Positions 42,090 to 52,257 of a stretch of 64,000 nt of DNA are shown here, in pieces; position 1 is the stretch's first letter; every line of letters begins with the position of its first letter. The stretch is from Acidimicrobiales bacterium. Its GTDB lineage: Bacteria > Actinomycetota > Acidimicrobiia > Acidimicrobiales > SKKL01. The stretch spans positions 1 to 64,000 of the forward strand of contig JAXHLR010000005.1 in NCBI GenBank assembly GCA_034521975.1, given 5' to 3'. Position numbers and translations under genes: made by a program. The notes beneath the pieces were generated by a model. That model did not search any database. It was given only the letters and a program-made list of their open reading frames with translations, and had not been told where the DNA came from.

Positions 42090-45000
42090 GTGAGCCAAGA
42101 GTGGAAGTGCCTCGACGGCAACGAGGCGGCCGCACGCGTCGCCTATGCCCTGAGTGAGGTCGTGGCGCTCTACCCGATCACGCCGGCCTCGCCCATGGGC
42201 GAGCACTGCGACGACTGGGCCGCAGCCGACCGCCCCAACCTGTGGGGAGCGGTGCCCGACGTGGTGGAGATGCAATCCGAGGGTGGTGCCGCGGGTGCAT
42301 TGCACGGCGCGCTGCAGAAGGGGGCGCTGGCCACCACCTTCACCGCATCGCAGGGCCTGCTGCTGATGATCCCCAACATGTTCAAGATCGCCGGTGAGCT
42401 CACACCGGCGGTGATCCACGTCGCCGCTCGCACCGTGGCTACCCACGCCCTGTCGATCTTCGGCGACCACAGCGACGTGATGCACGCCCGCAGCACGGGC
42501 TGGGCGATGCTCTCGGCCGGATCGGTCCAAGAGGCCCACGACTTCGCCCTGGTCTCCCACGCGGCGACCCTGCGGTCGCGGGTGCCGTTCCTCCACTTCT
42601 TCGACGGCTTTCGCACCTCGCACCAGATCGACAAGATCGCCACTCTGGCCGACGACGACATCTCCGCCCTGGTGCGCGACGACGACATCGCCGCCTTCCG
42701 GTCGCGGGGGATGACCCCGGATGCACCGGTGGTGCGGGGCACCGCCCAGAACCCCGACGTGTTCTTCCAGGCCCGCGAGGCGGCCAACCCCTTCCACCTG
42801 GCGGTGCCCGGCATCGTCAACGAGGTGTTCGACGAGCTGGCCGAGCGCACGGGTCGCCGCTACGGCCTGGTCGAGTACCACGGTGCCCCCGACGCCGACC
42901 GCGTGGTCGTGGTGATGGGATCGGCCGCCGGCGCCCTCGAGGAGACCGTCGACGCGCTGTGTGCATCCGGGGACAGCATCGGCCTGTTGAAGGTCCGGCT
43001 GTTCCAACCGTTCCCCTCCGAGGCCCTGGTCGCGGCGCTGCCGCCGACGGTGCGCTCGATCGCCGTGCTCGACCGCACCAAGGAGCCGGGCGCCGTCGGC
43101 GAGCCGCTCTACCTGTCGGTCCTCGGTGCACTGCACGAGGCCATGGACACCGACGAGCCCCCGTTCGGACACATGCCCCGCGTGATCGGAGGGCGCTACG
43201 GGCTGTCGTCGAAGGAGGTGACCCCGTCGATGCTCAAGCCGGTGTTCGACGAGCTTGCCGCCGACCATCCCAAGCGCCACTTCACCATGGGCATCTACGA
43301 CGACGTCACCCGGCTGAGCCTGCCCATCGACACCGGGTTCGCCGTGCCCCGCGCCGAGGACGAGGTCCAGGCCATGTTCTTCGGCCTGGGGGCCGACGGC
43401 ACGGTCGGTGCCAACAAGAGCTCGGTGAAGATCATCGGTGAGCACACCGACCTGTTCGCCCAGGGCTACTTCGTGTACGACTCCAAGAAGTCCGGTGCCG
43501 TCACCGTGTCGCACCTGCGGTTCGGCCCCGAGCCCATTCGGTCGACCTACCTCATCGACGGCGCCGACTTCGTCGCCTGCCACCAGTTCGGGCTGCTCGA
43601 GAAGCTCGAGGTCCTGACCCACGCCCGCCACGGCGCCACCTTCCTGCTCAACGCTCCCTTCGCCGCCGACGAGGTCTGGGACCACCTCCCGGTCGAGGTG
43701 CAGCGCGAGATCCTCGACAAGGACATCGCCCTGTGGGTGATCGACGCCGACCGCGTCGCCCGCGACGTCGGGATGGGAAACCGCATCAACACCGTGATGC
43801 AACCGTGCTTCTTCCAGCTCGCCGAGGTGCTGCCGGCCGAGGTGGCCATCGCCAAGATCAAGGACTCGGTCCGGGAGGCCTATGCCAAGCGGGGGCGGGC
43901 CATCGTCGAGCGCAACTTCGCGGCGATCGATCAGGCGCTGGCCAACCTGCACCGGGTCGAGACACCGGCATCGGCCACCAGCGACCGCTCGATCGTGCTC
44001 GACCTGCCCGACGACGCACCCGACTTCGTCAAGCAGGTCACCTCGGTGCTCATGGCGGGCCACGGCGACCTGCTTCCCGTCAGCGTCCTGCCCGTCGACG
44101 GCACGTTTCCCACCGGCACCGCCACCTACGAGAAGCGCTCGATCGCCAAGGAGATCCCCATCTGGGACCCCGAGGTCTGCATCGACTGCGGCAAGTGCGC
44201 CATCGTCTGCCCGCACGGGACCATCCGCATGAAGGTGTTCGACGAGGACGTCGCGGCCGACACACCCGACGACTTCTTGACCAAGCCCTTCCGGTCCAAG
44301 GACATCGACGGGCACCACCTCACGATCCAGGTCGCCCCCGACGACTGCACCGGCTGCGGTGTGTGCGTCGACGTCTGCCCGGCCAAGTCAAAGACCGAGA
44401 TCGGTCACAAGGCGATCAACATGGAGCCGGCGATGGTCCACCGCGACACCGAGCGGCGACGGTGGGAGCACTTCCTCGCCATCCCTCCGCTCGACCGCGA
44501 CCTGTTGCCCCACGACACGGTCAAGGGGTCCCAGGTGCTCGAACCGCTCTTCGAGTTCTCCGGCGCGTGCGCGGGATGCGGCGAGACTCCCTACATCAAG
44601 CTGGTGAGCCAGCTCTTCGGCGACCGGATGATCGTGGCCAACGCCACCGGCTGCTCCTCGATCTACGGAGCCAACCTGCCGACGACTCCGTGGACGACCA
44701 ATGCCGAGGGCCGGGGCCCGGCGTGGAACAACTCGCTGTTCGAGGACAACGCCGAGTTCGGGCTCGGCATGCGCCTCGGCCTCGATGCCCAGGACCACGT
44801 GGCGCGGGTGCTGCTCGAACAGCTCACCGAGGTCGTGGGCGCCGACCTGGCGTGGGCGATCATGCACAACCCCCAGGAGGACGAGAGCCAGATCCGCGAG
44901 CAGCGCCGTCTGGTGGCCCAGCTCGAGGAGCGGTTGGCCACCGTCGAGGGCGAGCACCGGGTCGCGGCCCAGCGGCTGTGGGCGATGTCGGGCAACCTGG

Positions 45001-45743
45001 TCCGCCAAGGGGTGTGGCTCATCGGCGGCGACGGATGGGCCTATGACATCGGCTTCGGTGGGCTCGACCACGTGCTGTCCTCGGGCCGCAACGTCAACAT
45101 CCTGGTGCTCGACACCGAGGTCTACTCCAACACCGGTGGCCAGGCCTCCAAGGCCACCCAGCGCGGCGCGGTCGCCAAGTTCGCCGCCGGCGGCAAGGAC
45201 ACCGGCAAGAAGGATCTCGGTGCCACCGCCCGGGCCTACGGCAACGTCTATGTCGCCCAGGTGTCGATGGGGGCCAACGAGTTGCAGACCACCAAGGCGC
45301 TGCTGGAGGCCGACGCCTGGCCGGGTCCGTCGCTCGTGATCGCCTACAGCACCTGCATCGCCCACGGGATCGACATGTCCAAGTCGATGACCCATCAGAA
45401 GGACGCGGTCAAGAGCGGCTACTGGCCGCTGTACCGCTTCCAGCCGAGCGAGGTCGAGGACGGCCAGCCCTTCAAGCTCGACTCCAGGGCTCCGACCATC
45501 CCCATCAGCGACTTCGCCAACAGCGAGGCCCGCTACGCGATCCTCCAACGCACCGACCCCGCCCGGGCGCGCGAGCTCGGTCAGGCGCTGCAGGCCGACG
45601 TCGACGAGCGTTGGCGCTACTACGAGCAGCTCTCGGCCATCCATCGCAGGATGCCCCACGTCGGCGACCCCGGCGCCGAGCCCGATCCGGACCCCGGGAC
45701 CGAGGTCGACATCGACACCGGTCGACGCGAGAGCGAGGACTGA
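42090..45743 (+). CDS. nifJ: Pyruvate:ferredoxin (flavodoxin) oxidoreductase
   Basis: A 1217-aa single-chain PFOR that oxidises pyruvate to acetyl-CoA and CO2, reducing ferredoxin. Domain order is standard: ALYPITPASPMGEHCD (domain I), the domain II core, the gamma domain FFGLGADGTVGANKSSVKIIG, two ferredoxin clusters CIDCGKCAIVCPHG and CTGCGVCVDVCPAK, and the TPP domain (GACAGCGETPYIK, GDGWAYDIGFGGLDHVL, NTGGQASKATQRGAVAKFAAGGK). All cluster cysteines are intact. The GTG start is divergent from acr3 with 147 bases between. A DHOD-like gene follows after one base. Confidence 0.95.
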   Translation: MSQEWKCLDGNEAAARVAYALSEVVALYPITPASPMGEHCDDWAAADRPNLWGAVPDVVEMQSEGGAAGALHGALQKGALATTFTASQGLLLMIPNMFKIAGELTPAVIHVAARTVATHALSIFGDHSDVMHARSTGWAMLSAGSVQEAHDFALVSHAATLRSRVPFLHFFDGFRTSHQIDKIATLADDDISALVRDDDIAAFRSRGMTPDAPVVRGTAQNPDVFFQAREAANPFHLAVPGIVNEVFDELAERTGRRYGLVEYHGAPDADRVVVVMGSAAGALEETVDALCASGDSIGLLKVRLFQPFPSEALVAALPPTVRSIAVLDRTKEPGAVGEPLYLSVLGALHEAMDTDEPPFGHMPRVIGGRYGLSSKEVTPSMLKPVFDELAADHPKRHFTMGIYDDVTRLSLPIDTGFAVPRAEDEVQAMFFGLGADGTVGANKSSVKIIGEHTDLFAQGYFVYDSKKSGAVTVSHLRFGPEPIRSTYLIDGADFVACHQFGLLEKLEVLTHARHGATFLLNAPFAADEVWDHLPVEVQREILDKDIALWVIDADRVARDVGMGNRINTVMQPCFFQLAEVLPAEVAIAKIKDSVREAYAKRGRAIVERNFAAIDQALANLHRVETPASATSDRSIVLDLPDDAPDFVKQVTSVLMAGHGDLLPVSVLPVDGTFPTGTATYEKRSIAKEIPIWDPEVCIDCGKCAIVCPHGTIRMKVFDEDVAADTPDDFLTKPFRSKDIDGHHLTIQVAPDDCTGCGVCVDVCPAKSKTEIGHKAINMEPAMVHRDTERRRWEHFLAIPPLDRDLLPHDTVKGSQVLEPLFEFSGACAGCGETPYIKLVSQLFGDRMIVANATGCSSIYGANLPTTPWTTNAEGRGPAWNNSLFEDNAEFGLGMRLGLDAQDHVARVLLEQLTEVVGADLAWAIMHNPQEDESQIREQRRLVAQLEERLATVEGEHRVAAQRLWAMSGNLVRQGVWLIGGDGWAYDIGFGGLDHVLSSGRNVNILVLDTEVYSNTGGQASKATQRGAVAKFAAGGKDTGKKDLGATARAYGNVYVAQVSMGANELQTTKALLEADAWPGPSLVIAYSTCIAHGIDMSKSMTHQKDAVKSGYWPLYRFQPSEVEDGQPFKLDSRAPTIPISDFANSEARYAILQRTDPARARELGQALQADVDERWRYYEQLSAIHRRMPHVGDPGAEPDPDPGTEVDIDTGRRESED

Positions 45744-45744
45744 C

Positions 45745-46779
45745 ATGGTCGATCTCACCTGCCGCTACCTGGGCCTCGATCTGGCAACCCCGATCGTCGC
45801 CTCGGCGTCGCCTCTCAACGGCGAACCCGACACGGCCAGACGGGTCGAGGCCGCGGGGGCGTCGGCGATCGTCATGCCCTCGCTGTTCGAGGAGGAGATC
45901 CTCCACGAGGAAGTCGAGCTCAACCGCTCGCTCGAGGCCGGATCCGAGCACTTTGCCGAAGCGCTCGACTACTTCCCCGACATCGGCGACTTCGACACCG
46001 CCGGCGACCGGTACCTCGCCAAGATCGAAGCGCTCAAGGCAGAGCTGTCGGTGCCGGTCATCGCCAGCCTCAACGCCACCAGCGCCGGTGGTTGGGTTCG
46101 CCACGCCACCCTCATCGAACAGGCGGGTGCCGATGCCCTCGAGCTGAACCTCTACCACGTCGCCGCCGATCCCACCCGCGACGCGGCCGACATGGAGGCG
46201 GCCGACCTCGACGTCGTCCGCTCGGTGCGGGACAAGGTCGCCATCCCCATGGCGGTGAAGCTCAGCCCCCACTACTCGGCCTTTGCCCACTTCGCCGGTC
46301 AGGTCGCCGCCACCGGCGTGGACGGGCTGGTGGTGTTCAACCGCTTCTACCAACCCGACCTCGACCTCGACACCCTCGAGGTGGTGCATCGCGTCGAGCT
46401 GAGCACCCCGGGCGAGCTGCGACTCCCGCTGCGGTGGATCGCCATCTTGCGTCCCCAGCTGGGACCCGATGTGTCGATCGCCGCCACCACCGGCATCCAC
46501 TCGGGCACCGATGCGGTCAAGGCGATCATGGTCGGCGCCGACGTCGCCATGCTCACCTCGGCCGTGCTGCGCAACGGGCCCGAGCACCTGCGCACGGTCG
46601 AGTCGGAGCTGCACGACTGGTTGGTCGAGCACGAGTACGACTCGGTCGACCAGCTCCGGGGCAGCGCCACCCAGGCCACCTCCGGCGATGCCGCCGCGTT
46701 CGAGCGGGCCAACTACTTCCAGACCCTGCACTCCTGGACGACGCCACCCGAGCTCACCGAGTCCTCACCCTCGTCCTGA
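45745..46779 (+). CDS. Dihydroorotate dehydrogenase-like protein paired with PFOR
   Basis: A 344-aa TIM-barrel flavoprotein of the PyrD-like type. LGLDLATPIVASASPLNGEPDTARRVEAAGASAIVMPSLFEEE opens the barrel, ALELNLYHVAADP replaces the usual substrate loop, and the FMN phosphate site lies in ATTGIHSGTDAVKAIMVGADVAMLTSA. It differs from true PyrD in the active-site loops. Genes of this type often sit beside nifJ, as here (one base apart), and probably serve an electron-transfer or redox role with PFOR rather than pyrimidine synthesis. Confidence 0.87.
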   Translation: MVDLTCRYLGLDLATPIVASASPLNGEPDTARRVEAAGASAIVMPSLFEEEILHEEVELNRSLEAGSEHFAEALDYFPDIGDFDTAGDRYLAKIEALKAELSVPVIASLNATSAGGWVRHATLIEQAGADALELNLYHVAADPTRDAADMEAADLDVVRSVRDKVAIPMAVKLSPHYSAFAHFAGQVAATGVDGLVVFNRFYQPDLDLDTLEVVHRVELSTPGELRLPLRWIAILRPQLGPDVSIAATTGIHSGTDAVKAIMVGADVAMLTSAVLRNGPEHLRTVESELHDWLVEHEYDSVDQLRGSATQATSGDAAAFERANYFQTLHSWTTPPELTESSPSS

Positions 46780-46844
46780 GCGAACGCCGCCGCCGGGCGT
46801 CGATGACAACCGGGCGCTGGTCGACGAGTGGCTGGCCTCGGCGA

Positions 46845-47285
46845 TCAGATGACAGCTCGGCCGAACGCCGACAGGACGGCGAACACGATGCTCCACGCCG
46901 CGACCCCTGCGAGGCTCCAGGCCAGGACCAGACCCCGGGGCATCCGCAGGGCGACCGCGGCGAGGGCCGCGGTGTGGGACCCGACCGTGAGTGGGCCGAG
47001 CAGGGCCACGCCGGGCAGCCCCCAGCGGTAGGCGATGCGGCGGACCCGCTCCCGGCGTCGGCTCGGCGGTGCGTCGCCGCGCGGCTCGCGCCGCATCCGG
47101 CCGATCACCTCGTCGCCGGCCACCACCGCCAGCACCAGGGTGGTGGCATTGCCCGCGAAGGCGAGCAGTCCAACCGGCACCGGGTGCATCCCCGCCGCGA
47201 CCGATGCCGGGATCACGATCATCACCTCCAGCATCGGGACCGCTGCGGTGAGGAACACCAGCACGTACTGCCAGAGCAGGTCCAT
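46845..47285 (-). CDS. Small multidrug-export-like membrane protein (COG2426 type)
   Basis: A 146-aa protein with four hydrophobic helices. The opening LVFLTAAVPMLEVMIVIPASVAAGMHPVPVGLLAFAGNATT carries the conserved P-x-x-E-x-R/M-x-x-I-P pattern of this family, whose members are annotated as putative small multidrug exporters without firm proof. A basic loop (RREPRGDAPPSRRRERVRR) splits the helices. It lies 8 bases downstream of the spermidine-synthase-like gene and is probably co-transcribed with it. Confidence 0.75.
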   Translation of the reverse strand: MDLLWQYVLVFLTAAVPMLEVMIVIPASVAAGMHPVPVGLLAFAGNATTLVLAVVAGDEVIGRMRREPRGDAPPSRRRERVRRIAYRWGLPGVALLGPLTVGSHTAALAAVALRMPRGLVLAWSLAGVAAWSIVFAVLSAFGRAVI

Positions 47286-47293
47286 GCGCGCCG

Positions 47294-48013
47294 TCAGTCC
47301 GCCCCACGCCGGCAGACGTACACGGTGCAGGCGGACTCGTCGCCGGTGTAGGGGTTGGGGAAGGACACCACATGGGCCACGCATGACTCGAAGGCCCGGT
47401 CGGCCACCGCGATGAGCTCGTCGTCGGGTGGATCGTCGGACCACAGGGCGAACACGCCGCCGGGGTGGAGCAGGTCGCCGACCCGGGCGAGGCCGGCAGG
47501 CTCGTAGAAGCTCGCATGGCGGGGATCGAGCAGGTGGCGGGGCGAGTGGTCGATGTCCACGGCGATGACGTGAACCCGCGGCGGCACCAGTGGTCCGAAG
47601 CCCTCGTCGCCGGCGACCATGGCGAAGAAGTCGCCCTCGACGAAGCGGCAACGCGGGTCGGAGGTGAGCGCAGCGGCATCGGGCAGCAGCTGCTGGTCGT
47701 GCCAGCCGATCACCGCTGCCAACGCCTCGACGACCGCCAGGGACCGCACCCGAGGGTCCTCGAGGACCGCGCGGGCCGTGTAGCCGAGTCCGAGACCACC
47801 GACGACCACGTCGAGATCGTCGCTCGCGGCTTCGGACAGGGCGAGCGACGCCAGGGCAACCTCCGATGCGGTGAAGAGGCTCGACATCAGGAACTCGTCG
47901 TCGAGCTTGGCCTCGTAGACCTCGACCTGGAGCACCGGCTCGAGTCGGCGTCGAAGGCTGATCTCGCCGATCGGTGTGGGCTGCCGGTCCAGCTCCTCGA
48001 AGAGCGCGCTCAC
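47294..48013 (-). CDS. Spermidine-synthase-like methyltransferase-fold protein
   Basis: A 239-aa Rossmann-fold protein. LDVVVGGLGLGYTARAVLEDPRVRSLAVVEALAAVIGWH is the SAM/dcSAM-type site, HVIAVDIDHSPRHLLDPRHASFYEPAGL and LLHPGGVFALWSDDPPDDEL follow as in SpeE-like proteins. It lacks the N-terminal SpeE beta-domain, so a polyamine role is doubtful; it may be a methyltransferase. The GTG start at 48013 is chosen because AGGAGG lies 11 bases upstream; longer upstream starts exist. Confidence 0.78.
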   Translation of the reverse strand: MSALFEELDRQPTPIGEISLRRRLEPVLQVEVYEAKLDDEFLMSSLFTASEVALASLALSEAASDDLDVVVGGLGLGYTARAVLEDPRVRSLAVVEALAAVIGWHDQQLLPDAAALTSDPRCRFVEGDFFAMVAGDEGFGPLVPPRVHVIAVDIDHSPRHLLDPRHASFYEPAGLARVGDLLHPGGVFALWSDDPPDDELIAVADRAFESCVAHVVSFPNPYTGDESACTVYVCRRGAD

Positions 48014-48184
48014 CCCGATCGTGTCCTCCTGTGGTCGTCGGCTCGGTCGCCCAAGCATGGACCATCTCGCGCTCGTCGGTCGCACCACCACTCCGCCACC
48101 ACTTCACCACCGGTTCCTCAAGACTTGCGGGCCGGGTTGGTGGATCGTGGCCTCCGACCGACACCGAACACGGGAGGAACCCCC

Positions 48185-48553
48185 ATGGCCAGCGACGACA
48201 AGGTGCTCATCGGACTCACCCACGCCGAGGACGAACCCGAGAACGTGCTCATCGCCTACCTGATGGCCGTCGAAGCCGTCCGGGCCGGCAAGGAGGCGCT
48301 GTTCTGGTTGACCAAGGACGCGGTGGCGATCGCGACGACGGGACACCTCGACAAGATCGGGGTGCCAGGAGCCCCATCGATCACCGACTTGCACGACGAG
48401 TACGTGAAGCTGGGCGGGAGGCTCTACGCCTGTCCCGTCTGTGTGAAGCTGCGCGGTCTCGAGGACGCCGACCTGGTCGACAACGCCGAGATCAAGGGCG
48501 TGCCCGCTGTCTACGAGTACACCGCCGGCGGGGCGCTGGTCTTCAACTACTGA
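48185..48553 (+). CDS. DsrE-family protein
   Basis: A 122-aa protein with the DsrE/DsrF-like fold: VLIGLTHAEDEPENVLIAYLMAVEAVRAGKEALFWLTKDAVAIATTG, then GGRLYACPVCVKLRGL with a C-P-V-C pair at the position of the active Cys. The family carries sulfur or acts as small thiol-handling partners; the CxxC suggests a redox or sulfur-relay role. GGGAGG precedes the ATG by about 6 bases. The open frame reaches far upstream, but only this part looks like protein. Confidence 0.9.
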   Translation: MASDDKVLIGLTHAEDEPENVLIAYLMAVEAVRAGKEALFWLTKDAVAIATTGHLDKIGVPGAPSITDLHDEYVKLGGRLYACPVCVKLRGLEDADLVDNAEIKGVPAVYEYTAGGALVFNY

Positions 48554-48589
48554 TCGCAGGGCCGGAGCCTCACCGCCGGCGGGGGGGGT

Positions 48590-50530
48590 CTAGAACGACA
48601 TCGGGGGACGGGCGGGTGGACGAGGTGTGATCGCCGGCTTGGCCGGCTGCCCGTTCTGGTCGACCTCGACCGCAGGGGCGCGGAACTGCGAGTCGTAGAG
48701 CCGGAAGTAGGCGCCGTGGGCCGCGATCAGGTCGGCGTGGGAGCCCTGCTCGACGATGCGGCCGTCCTCCATCATCAAGATGATGTCGGCGTCGCGGATC
48801 GTGGAGAGCCGGTGGGCGATGACGAAGCTCGTCCGTTGTGAGCGCAGCGCTGCCATGGCCTCTTGGATGAGCATCTCGGTGCGGGTGTCGACCGAGCTGG
48901 TGGCTTCGTCGAGGATCAGGATCGACGGGTCGTTGAGGAACGCCCTGGAGATCGTGAGCAGCTGCTTCTCACCGGCGCTGAGGTTGCCACCGTCTTCGTC
49001 CACCACGGTCTGGTAGCCGGCGGGCAGCGTGTGCACGAACCGGTCGACGTAGGCCGCGGTCGCCGCCGCGATCATCTGCTCGTCGGTGGCGTCGAGGTTG
49101 CCGTAGTGGATGTTGTCCCAGATGGTGCCCTCGAACAGCCAGGTGTCCTGCAGCACCATGCCGATCTTCTCGCGCAGCTGATCGCGCCGGAGGGCCCGGA
49201 TGTCGATGCCGTCGAGGGTGATGGCCCCACCGTCGATCTCATAGAACCGCATGATGAGGTTGACCAGGGTGGTCTTGCCGGCCCCGGTGGGACCGACGAT
49301 GGCGATCGTCTGGCCGGGTTCGGCCACGAGCGACAGGTCCTCGATCAGCGGCTGTTCGGGATCGTAGGAGAACGAGATCTCCTCGAACGCGATCCGGCCC
49401 CGCGTGGTCTCCAGCGGCGGGGGATCGGTGGGTTCCTCGCTCTCTTCGTCGGCATCGAGCAGCTCGAAGACCCGCTCGGCCGATGCCAGACCCGACTGGA
49501 ACATGTTCATCATCCCCGCCAGGGCGCTGAGCGGCTGGGTGAAGAGCCGCGAGTACTGGATGAACGCCTGGAGCTCGCCGATGCTCATGGCCCCGGCGGT
49601 GATGCGGAGGCTGCCCAACACGGCGACGACCAGGTAGTTGAGGTTGCCGAGGAACATCATCGTCGGTTGGGTGATCCCCACCACGAACTGGGCCTTGTAG
49701 CCGGCCTCGTAGGTCGCGTCGTTCACCTCGGAGAACTGTCGTTCGACCTCCTGCTGGCGGCCGAACACCTTCACCAGCGAGTGCCCGGTGAACGCCTCCT
49801 CGACGATGGCGTTGAGCTCACCGGTGTGACGCCACTGGGCCATGAACCGGACCCGGGCCTTCCCGGCGATGTACTTGACCAGCCGGATGGAGGTGGGGAT
49901 CAGCACCACGGCGAAGATGGCGAGCAGGGGCGAGATCCACACCATCATCGCCACGACGCCGATCACCATCAGGATCTGGTTGAGCGCCTGGCTGACCGTC
50001 ATCTGCAGACCCTGGGCGACGTTGTCGATGTCGTTGGTGACCCGGCTCAGCAGGTCGCCTCGTGGGGTCTTGTCGATGTAGCTGAGCGGGAGCCGGTTGA
50101 CCTTCTCCTCGACGGCGGTGCGCAACCTCGACATCGTTCGGTGCACGACACCGGCCATGAGGAACGCGACCAGCCACGAGAACAGCGCGCCGGTGAGGTA
50201 GACGCCGATGGCCACGCCGAGCACCCCGCGCAGCTCGGCGAAGTCGACGCCGTCGCCCGCGAACATGCCCTCGACGATGACGTCGGTGGCCTGGCCGAGC
50301 AGGCGAGGGCCGAGCACGGTGAACGACACGCTGATCGTGACCGCCACCAGCACGACGATCACCTTCGACCGCTCGGGACCCAGCAGGGCGAACAGGCGCC
50401 TGGCCGCACCGCGAGGGTCCTCGGGGGTCACCATCGGCGGCGCGCTGGCGGTGAAGGGGCTGCGGGTCAGGGCCTGATCGCGGGTGGAGACGCGCTCGCC
50501 GGACGACGGCTGTGGTGCTGTCGTGGTCAC
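48590..50530 (-). CDS. ABC exporter, canonical half (TMD-NBD)
   Basis: A 646-aa ABC exporter half-transporter. The six-helix membrane domain fills about residues 45-350, with the DIDNVAQGLQMTVSQALNQIL coupling region. The NBD has Walker A GPTGAGKTT, Q-loop VLQDTWLFEGTI, signature LSAGEKQL, Walker B ILILDEATSSVD with the catalytic Glu, and the H-loop IAHRLSTI. It overlaps the partner gene upstream by 4 bases; together they form a heterodimer of the TM287/288-like multidrug or lipid exporter type. The charged Pro-rich C-terminal tail is probably unstructured. Confidence 0.92.
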   Translation of the reverse strand: MTTTAPQPSSGERVSTRDQALTRSPFTASAPPMVTPEDPRGAARRLFALLGPERSKVIVVLVAVTISVSFTVLGPRLLGQATDVIVEGMFAGDGVDFAELRGVLGVAIGVYLTGALFSWLVAFLMAGVVHRTMSRLRTAVEEKVNRLPLSYIDKTPRGDLLSRVTNDIDNVAQGLQMTVSQALNQILMVIGVVAMMVWISPLLAIFAVVLIPTSIRLVKYIAGKARVRFMAQWRHTGELNAIVEEAFTGHSLVKVFGRQQEVERQFSEVNDATYEAGYKAQFVVGITQPTMMFLGNLNYLVVAVLGSLRITAGAMSIGELQAFIQYSRLFTQPLSALAGMMNMFQSGLASAERVFELLDADEESEEPTDPPPLETTRGRIAFEEISFSYDPEQPLIEDLSLVAEPGQTIAIVGPTGAGKTTLVNLIMRFYEIDGGAITLDGIDIRALRRDQLREKIGMVLQDTWLFEGTIWDNIHYGNLDATDEQMIAAATAAYVDRFVHTLPAGYQTVVDEDGGNLSAGEKQLLTISRAFLNDPSILILDEATSSVDTRTEMLIQEAMAALRSQRTSFVIAHRLSTIRDADIILMMEDGRIVEQGSHADLIAAHGAYFRLYDSQFRAPAVEVDQNGQPAKPAITPRPPARPPMSF

Positions 50531-52257
50531 AGCACCTCCTCGACGCTGCGCTGGGACTCGACGATCTCGACGTAGGTGGGGCAGGTGTCGAGCAGCTCGT
50601 CGTGGATGCCGAGGCCGACCACCTCACCGCCCTCGAGCACCATGATCTGGTCGGCGTCGATGATGGTCGACACCCGCTGGGCGACGATGACGAACGTGGA
50701 CCCCGAGGTGTAGGGCACGAGCGCTGCCCGCAGACGAGCATCGGTGGCCAGGTCGAGGGCCGAGAACGAGTCGTCGAACAGGTAGATGTCGGGCCGGCGG
50801 ATGAGGGCTCTGGCGATCGCCAACCGCTGGCGCTGGCCACCGGACACGTTGCTGCCGCCCTGGGAGATCTGGGCATCGAGCCCCTCGGGCTTGGCGGCCA
50901 CGAAGTCGGAGGCCTGGGCGATGGTGAGGGCCTCCCACATCTCGTCCTCGGTGGCGCCCTCCTTGCCGTAGCGCAGGTTGTCGGCGATGGTGCCCGAGAA
51001 GAGGAACGGCTTCTGCGGCACCAGCCCGATCCGCGACCACAGGTCGTCCAGCGCGAGCTCACGCACGTCGACCCCGTCGACCAGCACCGAGCCCCCGGTC
51101 ACGTCGTAGAGGCGGGGAACGAGGTTCAACAAGGTGGTCTTGCCCGAGCCGGTGCTGCCGATGATGGCGGTCGTCTGGCCGGGACCGGCGGTGAGCGAGA
51201 CGTTCCTGATCACCGGCTCCTCAGCGCCGGGATACCCGAAGCTGACGTCGCGCAGCTCGAGGGTGCCGGTGCGGGCGAGGCCGGTGACGGGTCGGGCGGG
51301 CGCCACCACCGACGACTCGGTGCCGAGCGCCTCCATGATCCGCCGACCCGACACCGCGGCGCGGGGCAGCATCACGAACATGAAGCTCGCCATCATCACC
51401 GACATGAGGATGAGCACGATGTAGCCGAGGAAGGCGACCAGCGAGCCGACGCTGGTCTGGCCGGCGTCGATCCTCGACGCGCCGTACCAGATCACCGCCA
51501 CGCTGGTGCCGTTCTGCACGAGCAGCACGAGCGGAAACATGACCGCCATGAGCCGACCGCTGCGCAGCGCAGTGGCGGTGAGGCCCTCGTTGGCCCGTGC
51601 GAACCGTTCACGCTCGGCCGGTTCGCGCACGAATGCCCGCACGACCCGGATGCCGGTGATCTGCTCCCGCAGCACGGTGTTGACGTCGTCGATGCGGTCC
51701 TGCATCGCAGTGAACACCGGATGGAGCTTGCTCATGAGCAGCCCGACGATCAGTGCCAGGACGGGGATCGCCACGACGAGCACCACCGACAGACCGATGT
51801 CCTCGCGCACCGCCATGAACGTGCCGAACACCATGGTGATGGGGGCGACGACGGCCATCATGCACGCCATCTGGACCATGACCTGGACCTGCTGCACGTC
51901 GTTGGTGATCCGGGTGATGAGGGTCGGTGGACCGAACTGGCCGACCTCTCGGGCCGAGAAGCCGGTGACCTGGTGGAACAGCTCGGAGCGGATCTCGCGG
52001 CCGACACCCATCGACGTGCGGGATGCGAAGTAGATGCCCGACACCATGCAGGCCGCCTGGGCGAGGGTGGCGCCGAGCATGATCGCCCCGATGGACCAGA
52101 TGGCACGGCGATCGCCGGCGACGACGCCTTCGTCGATGATCCGGGCGGTGATGCGGGGCAGGTAGAGGTTGAACACCGCCTGTCCGGCCTGGAACACCAG
52201 CACCCCCACCAGCAGGCGGCGGACGCGGGGGATGAAGGTGCGGAGCAGCTCGATCAT
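50527..52257 (-). CDS. ABC exporter, partner half with degenerate catalytic site
   Basis: A 576-aa half-transporter: a membrane domain with six helices (YLPRITARIIDEGVVAGD and GQFGPPTLITRITNDVQQVQVMVQ near the coupling helices), then an NBD with Walker A GSTGSGKTT, signature VSGGQRQRL and Walker B IYLFDDSFSALD. The residue after the Walker B Asp is Asp instead of Glu, as in the degenerate site of heterodimeric exporters. It overlaps the TetR gene upstream and the other half downstream by 4 bases each, so all three are one operon. Confidence 0.92.
   Translation of the reverse strand: MIELLRTFIPRVRRLLVGVLVFQAGQAVFNLYLPRITARIIDEGVVAGDRRAIWSIGAIMLGATLAQAACMVSGIYFASRTSMGVGREIRSELFHQVTGFSAREVGQFGPPTLITRITNDVQQVQVMVQMACMMAVVAPITMVFGTFMAVREDIGLSVVLVVAIPVLALIVGLLMSKLHPVFTAMQDRIDDVNTVLREQITGIRVVRAFVREPAERERFARANEGLTATALRSGRLMAVMFPLVLLVQNGTSVAVIWYGASRIDAGQTSVGSLVAFLGYIVLILMSVMMASFMFVMLPRAAVSGRRIMEALGTESSVVAPARPVTGLARTGTLELRDVSFGYPGAEEPVIRNVSLTAGPGQTTAIIGSTGSGKTTLLNLVPRLYDVTGGSVLVDGVDVRELALDDLWSRIGLVPQKPFLFSGTIADNLRYGKEGATEDEMWEALTIAQASDFVAAKPEGLDAQISQGGSNVSGGQRQRLAIARALIRRPDIYLFDDSFSALDLATDARLRAALVPYTSGSTFVIVAQRVSTIIDADQIMVLEGGEVVGLGIHDELLDTCPTYVEIVESQRSVEEVL

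Noticed and set aside
41865-44318. 817-codon minus-strand frame opposite nifJ
   Set aside because: No domain pattern; the plus strand encodes a complete PFOR with all motifs, so this is a shadow.
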